DNA of 17,492 nucleotides from Ilumatobacteraceae bacterium (GCA_021741795.1 JAIOXC010000015.1:1-17492); one strand, 5' to 3'; positions 1-6,345 are shown, counted from the first letter of the stretch. Notes: generated by a model from the letters alone, not told the origin. Translations and numbers: made by a program.

Positions 1-207
1 GCCACACTGCGCACGATCAGCGCCAATGTGTTTTGGGCTTTTGCATACAACGCAGCAGCAATACCGCTCGCCGCACTTGGATTGATGAACCCAATGTGGG
101 CCGGCCTTGCAATGGCATTGTCGAGTGTGTTTGTGGTCAGTAACTCACTACGTTTGCGTAGTGCAAAACTTAGCCAGCACACTGCATTTGTTCACGCAAC
201 TCGCTGA
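1..207 (+). CDS. Heavy-metal (P1B-type) ATPase, C-terminal fragment
   Basis: This is the 3' end of a gene that begins outside the window; reading frame 1 is open from base 1 to a TGA at 205-207 (68 codons). The peptide contains NVFWAFAYN, then a hydrophobic segment with IPLAALGLMNPM, then a second one ending ALSSVFVVSNSLRLR. That pair of final membrane helices, with the NP-M and SSVxVVSNxLRLR signatures, is the hallmark C-terminus of copper/heavy-metal translocating P-type ATPases (CopA, CtpA/CtpV). These export soft-metal cations across the cytoplasmic membrane at the expense of ATP. The metal-binding CPC motif and the phosphorylation domain lie upstream of the window, so the metal cannot be read here. 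The last 38 bases overlap the end of the minus-strand gene at 170-940. Confidence 0.87.
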   Translation, partial: ATLRTISANVFWAFAYNAAAIPLAALGLMNPMWAGLAMALSSVFVVSNSLRLRSAKLSQHTAFVHATR

Positions 208-940
208 TAGCGGTGCTTCTCCAGCTGTGCACAGTGCGGATGTTGACACCTGCATCTTCTGCTATTGATCGAAAACTTTTGCCGTCTGCAAGTTGTTGCA
301 ACACACTGAGCGAACGTGGACCCAAATTCCATTTTGATGCTTCTGCAAGCAAGTTGGCTACCTCGTCTTCTGGGTTGATTTGAGTTTCGGGAGTCGGGAT
401 CTTGTCGATTACATCGTCACCCCATGCAACGGCGAGTTGCTTGAGGCGACTGTCGCGCACAAACGCAAAGTATTCGGAGTCGCGCACCAAGTTGGAGGCG
501 ATCTTGATGGGTCGCTTTTCAATTGGATAGGTGCGGATTTGTATCCATGCTTGAGCGACGGTGTCGGTGAGAGCCTCGTCGAACCCTCCGCGAGCCAACT
601 TGCCACGCCGAGCAGCGATAGAGATCAGTGGCGGCAGAAGCCGTTGCAACACAATGCGAGTTGCAAGTTCGTCGTTGGCTGCGCGAATAACAAGTTTGAA
701 AAGGTATTGATCACCAACCGAGTCGGTTGCTTCAAGGCCAAAGCCGGCTCGAATAAGTACTTCGTCGAGGTTCGCTACTCGCTTACCTGGAAGCCCCCAG
801 CCGTTGACTCGCCTGAGTGTGGATGGAGCAATCGAAAGAACCGACCACTCCTGCACGAGTGTGCGAACTGTGGACGACTTGCCAGTTGGGTGGATGATGG
901 TTGTGGGACGTGTACAAGTGCGTGTTGTTTGTGTGGTCAT
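170..940 (-). CDS. Sigma-70-like helix-turn-helix protein, function unknown
   Basis: A 256-residue protein with a layout resembling small sigma factors. A middle helical part (about residues 80-165) has region-2-like character, and a C-terminal block starting near SLSVLQQLADG, followed by SFRSIAEDAGVNIRTVHSW, reads as a clear helix-turn-helix of the sigma region-4/LuxR type. No anti-sigma gene is adjacent. The frame stays open upstream to 1033, and an ATG at 1003 would add a hydrophobic stretch. I chose the ATG at 940 because a sigma-like protein should be cytoplasmic and because this leaves 95 bases for divergent promoters with the next gene; a GATCAT hexamer lies 7 bases before that ATG. 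Its 3' end overlaps the ATPase tail. It could be a DNA-binding regulator rather than a true sigma factor. Confidence 0.6.
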   Translation of the reverse strand: MTTQTTRTCTRPTTIIHPTGKSSTVRTLVQEWSVLSIAPSTLRRVNGWGLPGKRVANLDEVLIRAGFGLEATDSVGDQYLFKLVIRAANDELATRIVLQRLLPPLISIAARRGKLARGGFDEALTDTVAQAWIQIRTYPIEKRPIKIASNLVRDSEYFAFVRDSRLKQLAVAWGDDVIDKIPTPETQINPEDEVANLLAEASKWNLGPRSLSVLQQLADGKSFRSIAEDAGVNIRTVHSWRSTAISELREQMQCAG

Positions 941-1035
941 GCAGATGATGATCCGCACAGCACTCACCGCACTTCTCACCGCAAGTAAGAACACAAGCAA
1001 CATTGTGAATGCCAATGATGTAAAGATTGACAACT
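941..1035. other. Divergent intergenic region between the sigma-like gene and the dienelactone hydrolase gene
   Basis: This 95-base stretch separates two divergently read genes and should hold both promoters. I see no strong TANNNT hexamer at leaderless spacing for either gene. The best candidates are GATCAT seven bases before the minus-strand ATG at 940 and AAAGAT eight bases before the plus-strand ATG at 1036. A TTG at 1027 could extend the plus-strand gene by three codons. Confidence 0.35.
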
Positions 1036-1695
1036 ATGAGAATTACCTTGCCCTCAGGCACCCCCGCCGAAATTGATTTGAGTGTGTCCAACCCAGTGAT
1101 GGGGCTCGTGATCATGCCGGACATCTTTGGAATGCGACCACTTTTTGATGATCTTGTTGCTCAATTGGCCCGCGAGTGGAACATGGCAGTGATTGCGATT
1201 GAGCCATTTCCAAATCAAACGTTGTCGGCTGATATTGCCGAGCGGATGGCAGGCATGCCATTGCTGAGTGATGACGCGGTGCTTCGTGACATGCACGAAG
1301 CTGCCGATGCTCTCGGTGTGGATCGAGTTGGGTTGATGGGGTTTTGTATGGGCGGAATGTATTGCCACAAAGCAGCACGAAGCGATCGGTTTGCTCGGAT
1401 CTCATCGTTCTACGGAATGATTCATATTCCGGATGCTTGGATGAGTGCTACGCAGGGTGATCCACTTGCGTATCTTGAAGGTGGCAATGCCGATCGAGTG
1501 CTTGCGATCATTGGATCACTCGACCCGTACACACCACCAGACCAAGTGTTGGAGTTACTCGGCGTAGGTGTGACTGTTCAGGAATATCCCGAAGCAGTGC
1601 ACGGCTTTGCCCACGATGTAGCGCGTCCGGCACATCGCGCACACGATGCGCAGGATGCTTTTAATCGCACACGCGACTGGCTATTAACTAGCTAG
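1036..1695 (+). CDS. Dienelactone hydrolase family protein
   Basis: An alpha/beta hydrolase of 219 residues, close to the usual family length. The catalytic triad of dienelactone hydrolases is visible: Cys104 in the nucleophile elbow GFCMGG, Asp163 in GSLDPYTP, and His189 in VHGFAHD. The Cys nucleophile in place of Ser is typical of this family, whose classical members open the lactone ring of dienelactone in chlorocatechol breakdown. Many actinobacterial paralogues act on unknown esters or lactones, and nothing nearby indicates aromatic degradation, so the substrate is open. I start at the ATG at 1036; a TTG three codons earlier (1027) is possible. No good ribosome-binding site is seen. The gene converges on the crp-like gene and overlaps it by 8 bases across a CTAGCTAG palindrome that holds both stop codons. 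Confidence 0.88.
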   Translation: MRITLPSGTPAEIDLSVSNPVMGLVIMPDIFGMRPLFDDLVAQLAREWNMAVIAIEPFPNQTLSADIAERMAGMPLLSDDAVLRDMHEAADALGVDRVGLMGFCMGGMYCHKAARSDRFARISSFYGMIHIPDAWMSATQGDPLAYLEGGNADRVLAIIGSLDPYTPPDQVLELLGVGVTVQEYPEAVHGFAHDVARPAHRAHDAQDAFNRTRDWLLTS

Positions 1696-2353
1696 AACGA
1701 ACTGTCATGCGGTCACGCATGATGATGTGATAGCGACGATCTTGTTGCTTGAGCCAACCGAGTCGAATAAAACTTGCAATGGCTTTGTTGACACGTTCGC
1801 GCGATGCGCCAACCATGCCGGCCAACTCTTCTTGAGTAACGGGCAACACAAAATCATCACTGCCGCCAGAAAGTTCGAGCAAACGTTTTGCGGTGCGTCC
1901 GGTGACGTCAAGAAAAACGCTGTCAGCCAACACTTCGTCCATCACGCGCAGACGAGTTGCGAGCAACTGAGTAACACCCCACAACATTGTTGGGTGAGTT
2001 CGCATCTGTTCAACTACTGGTGCATACGGAATGCACAGAACTGAGCTTGTTTCAATTGCTCGAGCCATCGCACTACGCGAACCATTGTCGAGCAAACCAA
2101 GTTCGCCGAACAAATCGCCATCTTCCATGAGCGCCAACATGCTTTCGCGACTGTCGAGCGGCTTGTTGCCAATAGCAATTGCGATGCGCCCACTGAGCAC
2201 AACAAACAGTGCATCTGGTGTGTCGCCCTCGTTAAACAAGACATCGCCCCGTTGGAGTGTTTGAGTCTTGGCCAAAGCAGCAATCGCCGTGAGTGCTTCT
2301 ACTGGTGTTTCTGCGAAAAATGCAGTGTTGGAGAGTATGTCTTCGTGTGTCAT
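1688..2353 (-). CDS. Crp/Fnr-family transcriptional regulator, GlxR-like
   Basis: At 221 residues this is a standard-length cyclic-nucleotide-binding regulator. Residues about 10-120 form the beta-roll, with the phosphate-binding cassette FGELGLLDNGSRSA carrying Gly83, Glu84 and Arg93-Ser94. The Glu-to-Arg distance is one shorter than in E. coli CRP, as I recall for actinobacterial GlxR. After the dimerisation helix (about 120-145) comes an FNR/CRP winged helix with a recognition segment near TQEELAGMVGASRERVNKA. The intact pocket suggests it binds cAMP or a similar cyclic nucleotide, controlling many promoters globally; this is inference. No iron-sulfur cysteine cluster is present, which argues against an FNR oxygen sensor. 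It is divergent from ispD with only 24 bases between starts; a TACCGT hexamer 9 bases before its ATG suggests a nearly leaderless message. Confidence 0.9.
   Translation of the reverse strand: MTHEDILSNTAFFAETPVEALTAIAALAKTQTLQRGDVLFNEGDTPDALFVVLSGRIAIAIGNKPLDSRESMLALMEDGDLFGELGLLDNGSRSAMARAIETSSVLCIPYAPVVEQMRTHPTMLWGVTQLLATRLRVMDEVLADSVFLDVTGRTAKRLLELSGGSDDFVLPVTQEELAGMVGASRERVNKAIASFIRLGWLKQQDRRYHIIMRDRMTVRSS
1705..1722. repeat. Perfect 7-bp inverted repeat near the convergent dlh/crp ends
   Basis: TCATGCG, a four-base loop GTCA, then CGCATGA. It lies just downstream of the hydrolase stop and inside the last codons of the crp-like gene. It could act as a weak terminator for the plus-strand transcript, but no T-run follows, and the symmetry may simply come from the encoded Met-Arg-Asp-Arg-Met peptide. 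Confidence 0.3.
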
Positions 2354-2362
2354 GAAGTTATG

Positions 2363-2368
2363 ACGGTA
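2363..2368 (-). promoter_or_regulatory. Candidate -10 element of the crp-like gene
   Basis: TACCGT read on the minus strand, 9 bases before the ATG at 2353. It fits the TANNNT pattern shared by many starts in this window. Transcription would begin about two bases before the start codon, so there would be essentially no leader and no room for a Shine-Dalgarno site. Confidence 0.5.
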
Positions 2369-2369
2369 C

Positions 2370-2375
2370 TACCCT
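2370..2375 (+). promoter_or_regulatory. Candidate -10 element of ispD
   Basis: TACCCT lies 2 bases before the ATG at 2378 and 8 bases before an in-frame GTG at 2384. Only the GTG fits the leaderless spacing seen elsewhere in the window, so this hexamer, if real, argues for the later start. It sits back to back with the opposing -10 of the crp-like gene at 2363-2368. Confidence 0.35.
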
Positions 2376-2377
2376 AA

Positions 2378-3028
2378 ATGAGCGTGACAACCATGCCTAA
2401 CGAAATTGTTTGGACCATAGTTGTTGCCGCAGGATCGGGTGCCAGATTTGGGAGTCCGAAGCAGTTTGCAATGCTCGGAGATCGACGCGTATTGGACTGG
2501 TCAGTTGCTACCGCGAGCGCAGTGAGCGCGGGGGTGATTGTGGTGTTACCACCAGACGCAACGCTAGGTGAAGGCCAGGTTGCTGGTGGTGAAACTCGCA
2601 GTGAATCAGTGCGTTGTGGACTCAAGGCAGTGCCGCCGGAGGCAACGATTATCTGCGTTCACGATGCAGCGCGTCCATTTGCTACCGAACATTTGTTTAG
2701 AGAAACAATTTCTCAAGTGCACAATGGGGCTGACGGCGCTGTTCCTGCAATTGGAGTTACCGACACGATCAAACAAGTTGACGCACAAAATGTTGTCGTG
2801 AATACACCTGACCGCTCTTCATTGGTGGCGGTGCAAACGCCGCAAGTTTTTCGAGCTGCAATACTGCGTGAAGCGCACGCATCATGCCCAGAAGGAACAG
2901 ACGACGCGACACTGGTTGAGCTGTTGGGCAAGCGAGTAGTTGTTGTGGCTGGCGAAGCGCTCAATCGCAAACTCACAGCGTCAGAAGATTTGGAATGGGC
3001 TCGCGCTACCGCGCGAACAGAAGTGTAA
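2378..3028 (+). CDS. ispD: 2-C-methyl-D-erythritol 4-phosphate cytidylyltransferase
   Basis: IspD joins CTP and 2-C-methyl-D-erythritol 4-phosphate to give 4-diphosphocytidyl-methylerythritol, the third step of the MEP isoprenoid pathway, in the cytoplasm. The 216-residue protein shows the family motifs in order: the nucleotide-binding loop AAGSGARFGSPKQF near the N-terminus, the GGETRSESVRCGL block, HDAARPF, VTDTIK, QTPQVF, TDDATLVE and a C-terminal NRKLTASEDLEWA. It heads an ispD-ispF-rlmB run; ispF begins 10 bases after its stop. In mycobacteria carD normally precedes ispD and cysS follows ispF; both are missing here. The start is uncertain: ATG at 2378 has no Shine-Dalgarno site and GTG at 2384 fits a leaderless message better. 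The difference is two residues. Confidence 0.95.
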   Translation: MSVTTMPNEIVWTIVVAAGSGARFGSPKQFAMLGDRRVLDWSVATASAVSAGVIVVLPPDATLGEGQVAGGETRSESVRCGLKAVPPEATIICVHDAARPFATEHLFRETISQVHNGADGAVPAIGVTDTIKQVDAQNVVVNTPDRSSLVAVQTPQVFRAAILREAHASCPEGTDDATLVELLGKRVVVVAGEALNRKLTASEDLEWARATARTEV

Positions 3029-3032
3029 GGAG
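3027..3032 (+). promoter_or_regulatory. Shine-Dalgarno site deciding the ispF start
   Basis: AAGGAG with a six-base spacer before the ATG at 3039, overlapping the ispD stop codon (TAA at 3026-3028). It is one of the few strong ribosome-binding sites in the window, and it belongs to an internal operon gene, in contrast with the leaderless first genes. Confidence 0.85.
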
Positions 3033-3038
3033 ATAGCG

Positions 3039-3530
3039 ATGGCTACTGCGATACGAGTTGGACAAGGTTTTGATATTCATCGTTTTGAAGACACGCCGAG
3101 CGGACGCGTGCTTGTGCTTGGTGGCGTGCAATTTGTGGGAGAACGAGCATTGATGGGGCACAGTGATGCAGATGTGATTGCACACGCGATTGCTGATGCA
3201 CTTCTTGGCGCAGCATCGCTTGGCGATATTGGTCAACACTTTCCGGACACCGACCCAAAATGGGCGGGAGTCGATTCGCTGTTGTTGTTGTCGCATGTAG
3301 TTGCATTAGTGAAAGAGAATGGTTTTGAAATTGGCAATGTTGATTGCAGCGTGGTCTGTGAAAAACCCAAGCTTGCGCCCCATCGCGAGGAGATGCAACG
3401 TAAACTTGTCGATGTGGTCGGCGCTCCTGTTTCGGTAAAAGGACGCAGAGCAGAAGGTCTCGGCGCACTTGGCCGTCAAGAGGGCATTGCATGTTGGGCA
3501 GTGTGCGTGATTGAACGAGTAGCGCAATGA
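3039..3530 (+). CDS. ispF: 2-C-methyl-D-erythritol 2,4-cyclodiphosphate synthase (divergent CDP-binding loop)
   Basis: IspF cyclises the CDP-methylerythritol 2-phosphate of the MEP pathway with release of CMP, using a divalent metal in a homotrimer. The 163-residue protein has the normal length. Metal ligands Asp12 and His14 (GFDIHRF) and His49 are present, as are His41-Ser42-Asp43 and the block GDIGQHFPDTDP. The C-terminal loop is unusual: where E. coli has TTTE at 132-135, with Thr133 stabilising the transition state, this protein reads Arg136-Arg137-Ala138-Glu139. The Phe139 equivalent is Ala, while the Arg142 equivalent is retained. The bases encoding this are in a clean frame. The start follows from the Shine-Dalgarno site at 3027-3032. 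Its TGA overlaps the rlmB ATG by four bases, so the two are translationally coupled. Confidence 0.93.
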   Translation: MATAIRVGQGFDIHRFEDTPSGRVLVLGGVQFVGERALMGHSDADVIAHAIADALLGAASLGDIGQHFPDTDPKWAGVDSLLLLSHVVALVKENGFEIGNVDCSVVCEKPKLAPHREEMQRKLVDVVGAPVSVKGRRAEGLGALGRQEGIACWAVCVIERVAQ

Positions 3531-4552
3531 AGCCGCGCGATTCTCGACCGGGCAAGGGTCCGCGTAGCGGAGCAACAAGTAGTAATAAGCGCAGTACAGC
3601 AGGTGGAAGCAAGCGTGAAGCCGCAGCCGGAAATAGGCGAGTAGATCCGCGCGACGCGCGTCGAGATCCACGTGATGCAAAGCGACCACCTCGTGATGCA
3701 AAATATGCACCACGCGCAGCAGTGAACACCAAGCGCAGCCGTCCACCGGCTCGCGAACATACGGGGCCGCGCGCACCCCGACCAGATCAACACGGACTTG
3801 GTGGATCGCAGATTGAAGGTCGTCAGGCAGTGCGTGAGTTGTTGATTGCACAACGCCGAAAGACATTTGAGATTTGGGTGTCCAATGATTTGGACGAGAA
3901 TGATGTGATCAATGACATTTTGGCGTTGGCCGCAGATCAGCGCGTGCCAGTGCGACGCGTGCCGCGAAAAGAGATTGAAAAAGAAGCGCGCAGCGAAGCA
4001 CCTCAAGGTGTGCTTGCAATGGCTGCTCCAATCCCCGACGTTGAACTTGGTGACTTGCTCGCGCCGCGTAAAGGAAATGTTCCTGCATTTTTAGTCGCCA
4101 TTGACGGCGTGACCGACCCAGGCAATCTTGGTGCAATCTTGCGCTCGTGTGATGGAGCAGGAGTGCATGGCGTGATATTGCCTCGACATCGAGCCGTGCA
4201 CATCACACCAACGGCGGCAAAATCTGCTGCAGGCGCTGCCGAGTATGTGCCGATGTGCGTAGTGGGCGGCCTTCCAACTGCACTGAAGCAGATGAAAGAT
4301 GCAGGAGTGTGGATCGTTGGATTGAGCGATGCTGCTGACAAAAACATCTTTCAGATTGGTGATCTCACTTCTGAGCCGATTTGTTTGGTGTTGGGTGCAG
4401 AAGGTGCGGGCTTATCTCGACTTGTCAAAGAGCGATGTGATTTGTTGGTGAGTATTCCAATGGGCGGCTCGCTTTCATCACTCAACGTTTCGGCTGCTGC
4501 AGCGCTTGCAACATACGAAGTAGTTCGTTCACGCGTTGCCAAGACCAAATAA
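3527..4552 (+). CDS. rlmB: SpoU/TrmH-family 23S rRNA (guanosine-2'-O-)-methyltransferase
   Basis: A SPOUT-fold RNA 2'-O-ribose methyltransferase; RlmB methylates G2251 (E. coli numbering) in the peptidyl-transferase P loop. Residues 94-170 match the SpoU substrate-binding domain (IEGRQAVRELL). Residues about 187-335 form the knotted SAM domain with motif 1 DPGNLGAILRSCDGAG (Asn200, Arg206), motif 2 LVLGAEGAGLSRLV (Glu292) and motif 3 SIPMGGSLSSLNVSAAAA (Asn320). The first 90 residues are a low-complexity basic tail with an imperfect RDPRDAK-type repeat, presumably disordered and RNA-binding. Related actinobacterial proteins also carry basic tails. The ATG overlaps the ispF stop (ATGA). Exact target RNA is inferred; a tRNA or another 23S position is possible. 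A tRNA-Thr gene follows by 19 bases. Confidence 0.88.
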   Translation: MKPRDSRPGKGPRSGATSSNKRSTAGGSKREAAAGNRRVDPRDARRDPRDAKRPPRDAKYAPRAAVNTKRSRPPAREHTGPRAPRPDQHGLGGSQIEGRQAVRELLIAQRRKTFEIWVSNDLDENDVINDILALAADQRVPVRRVPRKEIEKEARSEAPQGVLAMAAPIPDVELGDLLAPRKGNVPAFLVAIDGVTDPGNLGAILRSCDGAGVHGVILPRHRAVHITPTAAKSAAGAAEYVPMCVVGGLPTALKQMKDAGVWIVGLSDAADKNIFQIGDLTSEPICLVLGAEGAGLSRLVKERCDLLVSIPMGGSLSSLNVSAAAALATYEVVRSRVAKTK

Positions 4553-4571
4553 TTCGCTGTAACCTAGACGA

Positions 4572-4646
4572 GCCGGGTTAGCTCAGAGGCAGAGCAACCG
4601 CCTTGTAAGCGGTAGGTCGTGGGTTCAATTCCCACACTCGGCTCCA
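4572..4646 (+). tRNA. tRNA-Thr (anticodon UGU)
   Basis: A complete 75-base cloverleaf with the 3' CCA encoded. The acceptor arm GCCGGGT pairs with ACTCGGC with one G-U. The D arm is GCTC/GAGC, the anticodon stem ACCGC/GCGGT encloses the loop CTTGTAA with anticodon TGT, and the T arm GTGGG/CCCAC carries TTCAATT. It reads ACA-type threonine codons. It lies just after rlmB and 23 bases before the next start codon; the -10-like hexamer of that gene begins 11 bases after the CCA. Confidence 0.97.
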
Positions 4647-4656
4647 CTACATCAAG

Positions 4657-4662
4657 TACGGT
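4657..4662 (+). promoter_or_regulatory. Candidate -10 element of the LytR_C gene
   Basis: TACGGT, seven bases before the ATG at 4670. This spacing supports the ATG at 4670 over an upstream TTG that would place the gene start inside the tRNA. Confidence 0.5.
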
Positions 4663-4669
4663 TGTTGGT

Positions 4670-5290
4670 ATGAGCCAAGAACAACGTCGTCCCCGCCGAG
4701 AGCCAGTTTCACGCGGTTCCTCAATCAATTCAACAATGTCGATTGTTGTTGCTGTGGTTGCTGTACTACTGGGGTTTTTGATTTTGCGCGATATTCGTGG
4801 TGGCAGCACTACTGCACCAGCTGCCGACGGTGGAGCAACCACGGACACGGTCGTTACCGACACAATTCCTGTCGAGACAACTGTTGCAGTCACTATTCCG
4901 CTTACGGCATTCAAAATTCAAGTTGCCAATGCGTCAAAAGTTTCTGGAAGTGCCGGCCAGTTGACCACCGAGTTGCAAGGTCGCGGCTACATCGTGCAAC
5001 CAGCAGTGAACTCAAGTGAGATCACACCAAAACAAACAGCAACAGTTGTGTATTACTTGCCAGGTAGCGAAGGCCAGGCAGCCCTTGTTGCTGCTGAACT
5101 TGGTGGTGTAGCAACAGCAATCATGCCCGCACCGATTCCGACCGAGGGTGGAAAACTTGGAGAAGCAAGCGTGCTGATTTTGTTGGGTACCGATATTGCA
5201 GGCAAACCGCTTGCATCACCAGTGCCAACCGTGCCAGTGGCACCTGCCGTTGTTGATCCAAATGCGCCAACCACAGTTCCTGGTGGCTGA
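4670..5290 (+). CDS. Membrane-anchored LytR C-terminal (LytR_C) domain protein
   Basis: A 206-residue protein with a short basic cytoplasmic N-terminus (about 1-22), one transmembrane helix (about 23-39, SIVVAVVAVLLGFLIL), a Thr/Ala/Val-rich linker (about 45-78), and an extracytoplasmic domain at about 80-174 that starts FKIQVANAS and contains a TATVVYYLPG strand. That pattern matches LytR_C (PF13399), a domain found at the end of LCP (LytR-CpsA-Psr) cell-wall ligases or alone in single-pass actinobacterial proteins of unknown function. There is no LCP catalytic domain here, so this is a stand-alone form. The tail is Pro/Val/Thr rich. A role at the cell envelope is inferred. It converges on the glycerate kinase gene, 22 bases away. 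Confidence 0.78.
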   Translation: MSQEQRRPRREPVSRGSSINSTMSIVVAVVAVLLGFLILRDIRGGSTTAPAADGGATTDTVVTDTIPVETTVAVTIPLTAFKIQVANASKVSGSAGQLTTELQGRGYIVQPAVNSSEITPKQTATVVYYLPGSEGQAALVAAELGGVATAIMPAPIPTEGGKLGEASVLILLGTDIAGKPLASPVPTVPVAPAVVDPNAPTTVPGG

Positions 5291-5312
5291 TCTCGTTCGT
5301 TATTGACAGCAA

Positions 5313-6302
5313 TTAATTAAAGCGAGCAACAATTGCAGTGGCTGCTTTTTCGATACACATGAGTGGCTGAGAAAACGATTCACTTTCACCAAAATTTTGA
5401 ATCAAATTGAAAGAATCGATGCGCTGTTGAGCATCGACATCGGCGCCGCCACAGATAACAACCACGGGCTTCTTGAATTGTTGTGCAAGTTGCTGCACGC
5501 CACCAACAACCTTGCCATCAAAGCTTTCGTTGTCTAAATATCCTTCACCAGTAATGATCAGGTCGCATTGTGCGATTTGTTCATGCAAGCCAACTTCATC
5601 GGCTACAACATCAAAACCTGGCACAAGGCTTGCGCCAAGTGCGCTCAGTCCACCTGCGAGCCCGCCTGCCGCACCGCCACCAATGAGTTGAGATACGTCA
5701 ATGCCATAGTCGCGTAAGTACGACTGTTGCAGTTGCTCCAAGCGCCCAGAAAGAAATTCAATCTGCACAGGAGTAGCGCCTTTTTGCGCGCCAAACAATC
5801 TGGCAGCATCAGCGAATAGTGCGCGCACATCGCAGGCCACAATAAATTCGGTTCCTCGTAATCGGGCCGGCGTGCCGATTGCGCGAATTGCCCCAAGACC
5901 ACCGTCGACTGTTGCAGAACCGCCAACGCAAACAATGATTCGCTTGGCTCCATCATTGAGTGCGGTGTCGATGAGCTGGCCTGTACCGATGGTCGAGGCC
6001 GCAATAACATCGTTCTTTTTGGCTCCGCCCACTAAAGAAAGCCCCGAGGCGCGGGCCATTTCGATTACTGCGGTGTCGCCCGCAAGGCGCCATTGTGCCT
6101 CGACCGGCTTCCCGAGTGGGTCAGTCACGCGAGTTGTGCGGTTTGGTCCACCAAGTGCATCAAGCGTGCCTTCGCCACCGTCTGCGATTGGTGCTTCGAC
6201 ACAATCAACACCCAATTCCCAACATGCATGACCGATTGCTGACGCAACCTGCGCTGCTGATGCTGTGCCACGAAATTTGTCGACAGCCGCCAGCACTCGC
6301 AT
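5313..6302 (-). CDS. Glycerate kinase (GarK/GlxK family), compact form
   Basis: This family (PF02595) phosphorylates D-glycerate with ATP, giving 2- or 3-phosphoglycerate and feeding photorespiration-like or glyoxylate-derived carbon into glycolysis. Visible signatures are AVDKFRGTASA at the N-terminus, PIADGGEGTLDAL, VIEMARASGLSL, the VGGSATVDGGLGA loop, ACDV, FGAQKGAT, GGGAAGGLAGGLSALGA and LIITGEGYLDNESFDGKV. At 329 residues it is about 50 shorter than E. coli GarK. Most of the loss lies between GGSATVDGGLGA and ACDV, where roughly 30 residues of the usual lid segment are absent. The start at 6302 follows from the conserved N-terminus and a TATCCT hexamer seven bases upstream. It is divergent from the LysM gene. 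Assignment to the 2- or 3-kinase subtype is not possible. Confidence 0.88.
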   Translation of the reverse strand: MRVLAAVDKFRGTASAAQVASAIGHACWELGVDCVEAPIADGGEGTLDALGGPNRTTRVTDPLGKPVEAQWRLAGDTAVIEMARASGLSLVGGAKKNDVIAASTIGTGQLIDTALNDGAKRIIVCVGGSATVDGGLGAIRAIGTPARLRGTEFIVACDVRALFADAARLFGAQKGATPVQIEFLSGRLEQLQQSYLRDYGIDVSQLIGGGAAGGLAGGLSALGASLVPGFDVVADEVGLHEQIAQCDLIITGEGYLDNESFDGKVVGGVQQLAQQFKKPVVVICGGADVDAQQRIDSFNLIQNFGESESFSQPLMCIEKAATAIVARFN

Positions 6303-6309
6303 GTTGTAC

Positions 6310-6315
6310 AGGATA
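6310..6315 (-). promoter_or_regulatory. Candidate -10 element of the glycerate kinase gene
   Basis: TATCCT on the minus strand, seven bases before the ATG at 6302, consistent with a leaderless transcript. It sits in the 43-base divergent region shared with the LysM gene. Confidence 0.5.
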
Positions 6316-6345
6316 GGCAAACTTTGTGGAGGTCGAAGGTCTACG

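Noticed and set aside
380..988. A 202-codon open frame on the plus strand inside the sigma-like gene
   Set aside because: The minus-strand frame encodes a recognisable helix-turn-helix; the plus-strand product is Cys/His rich at its end without any ordered motif and has no start signal.
1027..1032. TTGACA as a -35 element upstream of the dienelactone hydrolase gene
   Set aside because: It lies only four bases before the ATG on the plus strand, so it cannot serve that gene; no matching -10 is placed for another.
941..2377. Classical CRP/GlxR sites (TGTGA-N6-TCACA) around the Crp-like gene
   Set aside because: I looked in the intergenic stretches and found no convincing two-arm match, so I do not claim autoregulation.
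3043..3732. A 229-codon open frame on the minus strand, antisense to ispF and rlmB, rich in Arg and Ser
   Set aside because: It mirrors the codon bias of two firmly identified plus-strand genes, its product is low complexity with no recognisable domain, and no start signal is seen.
4619..4669. An upstream TTG that would start the LytR_C gene inside tRNA-Thr
   Set aside because: The tRNA is complete and a TACGGT hexamer lies seven bases before the ATG at 4670; the extra residues are tRNA sequence.
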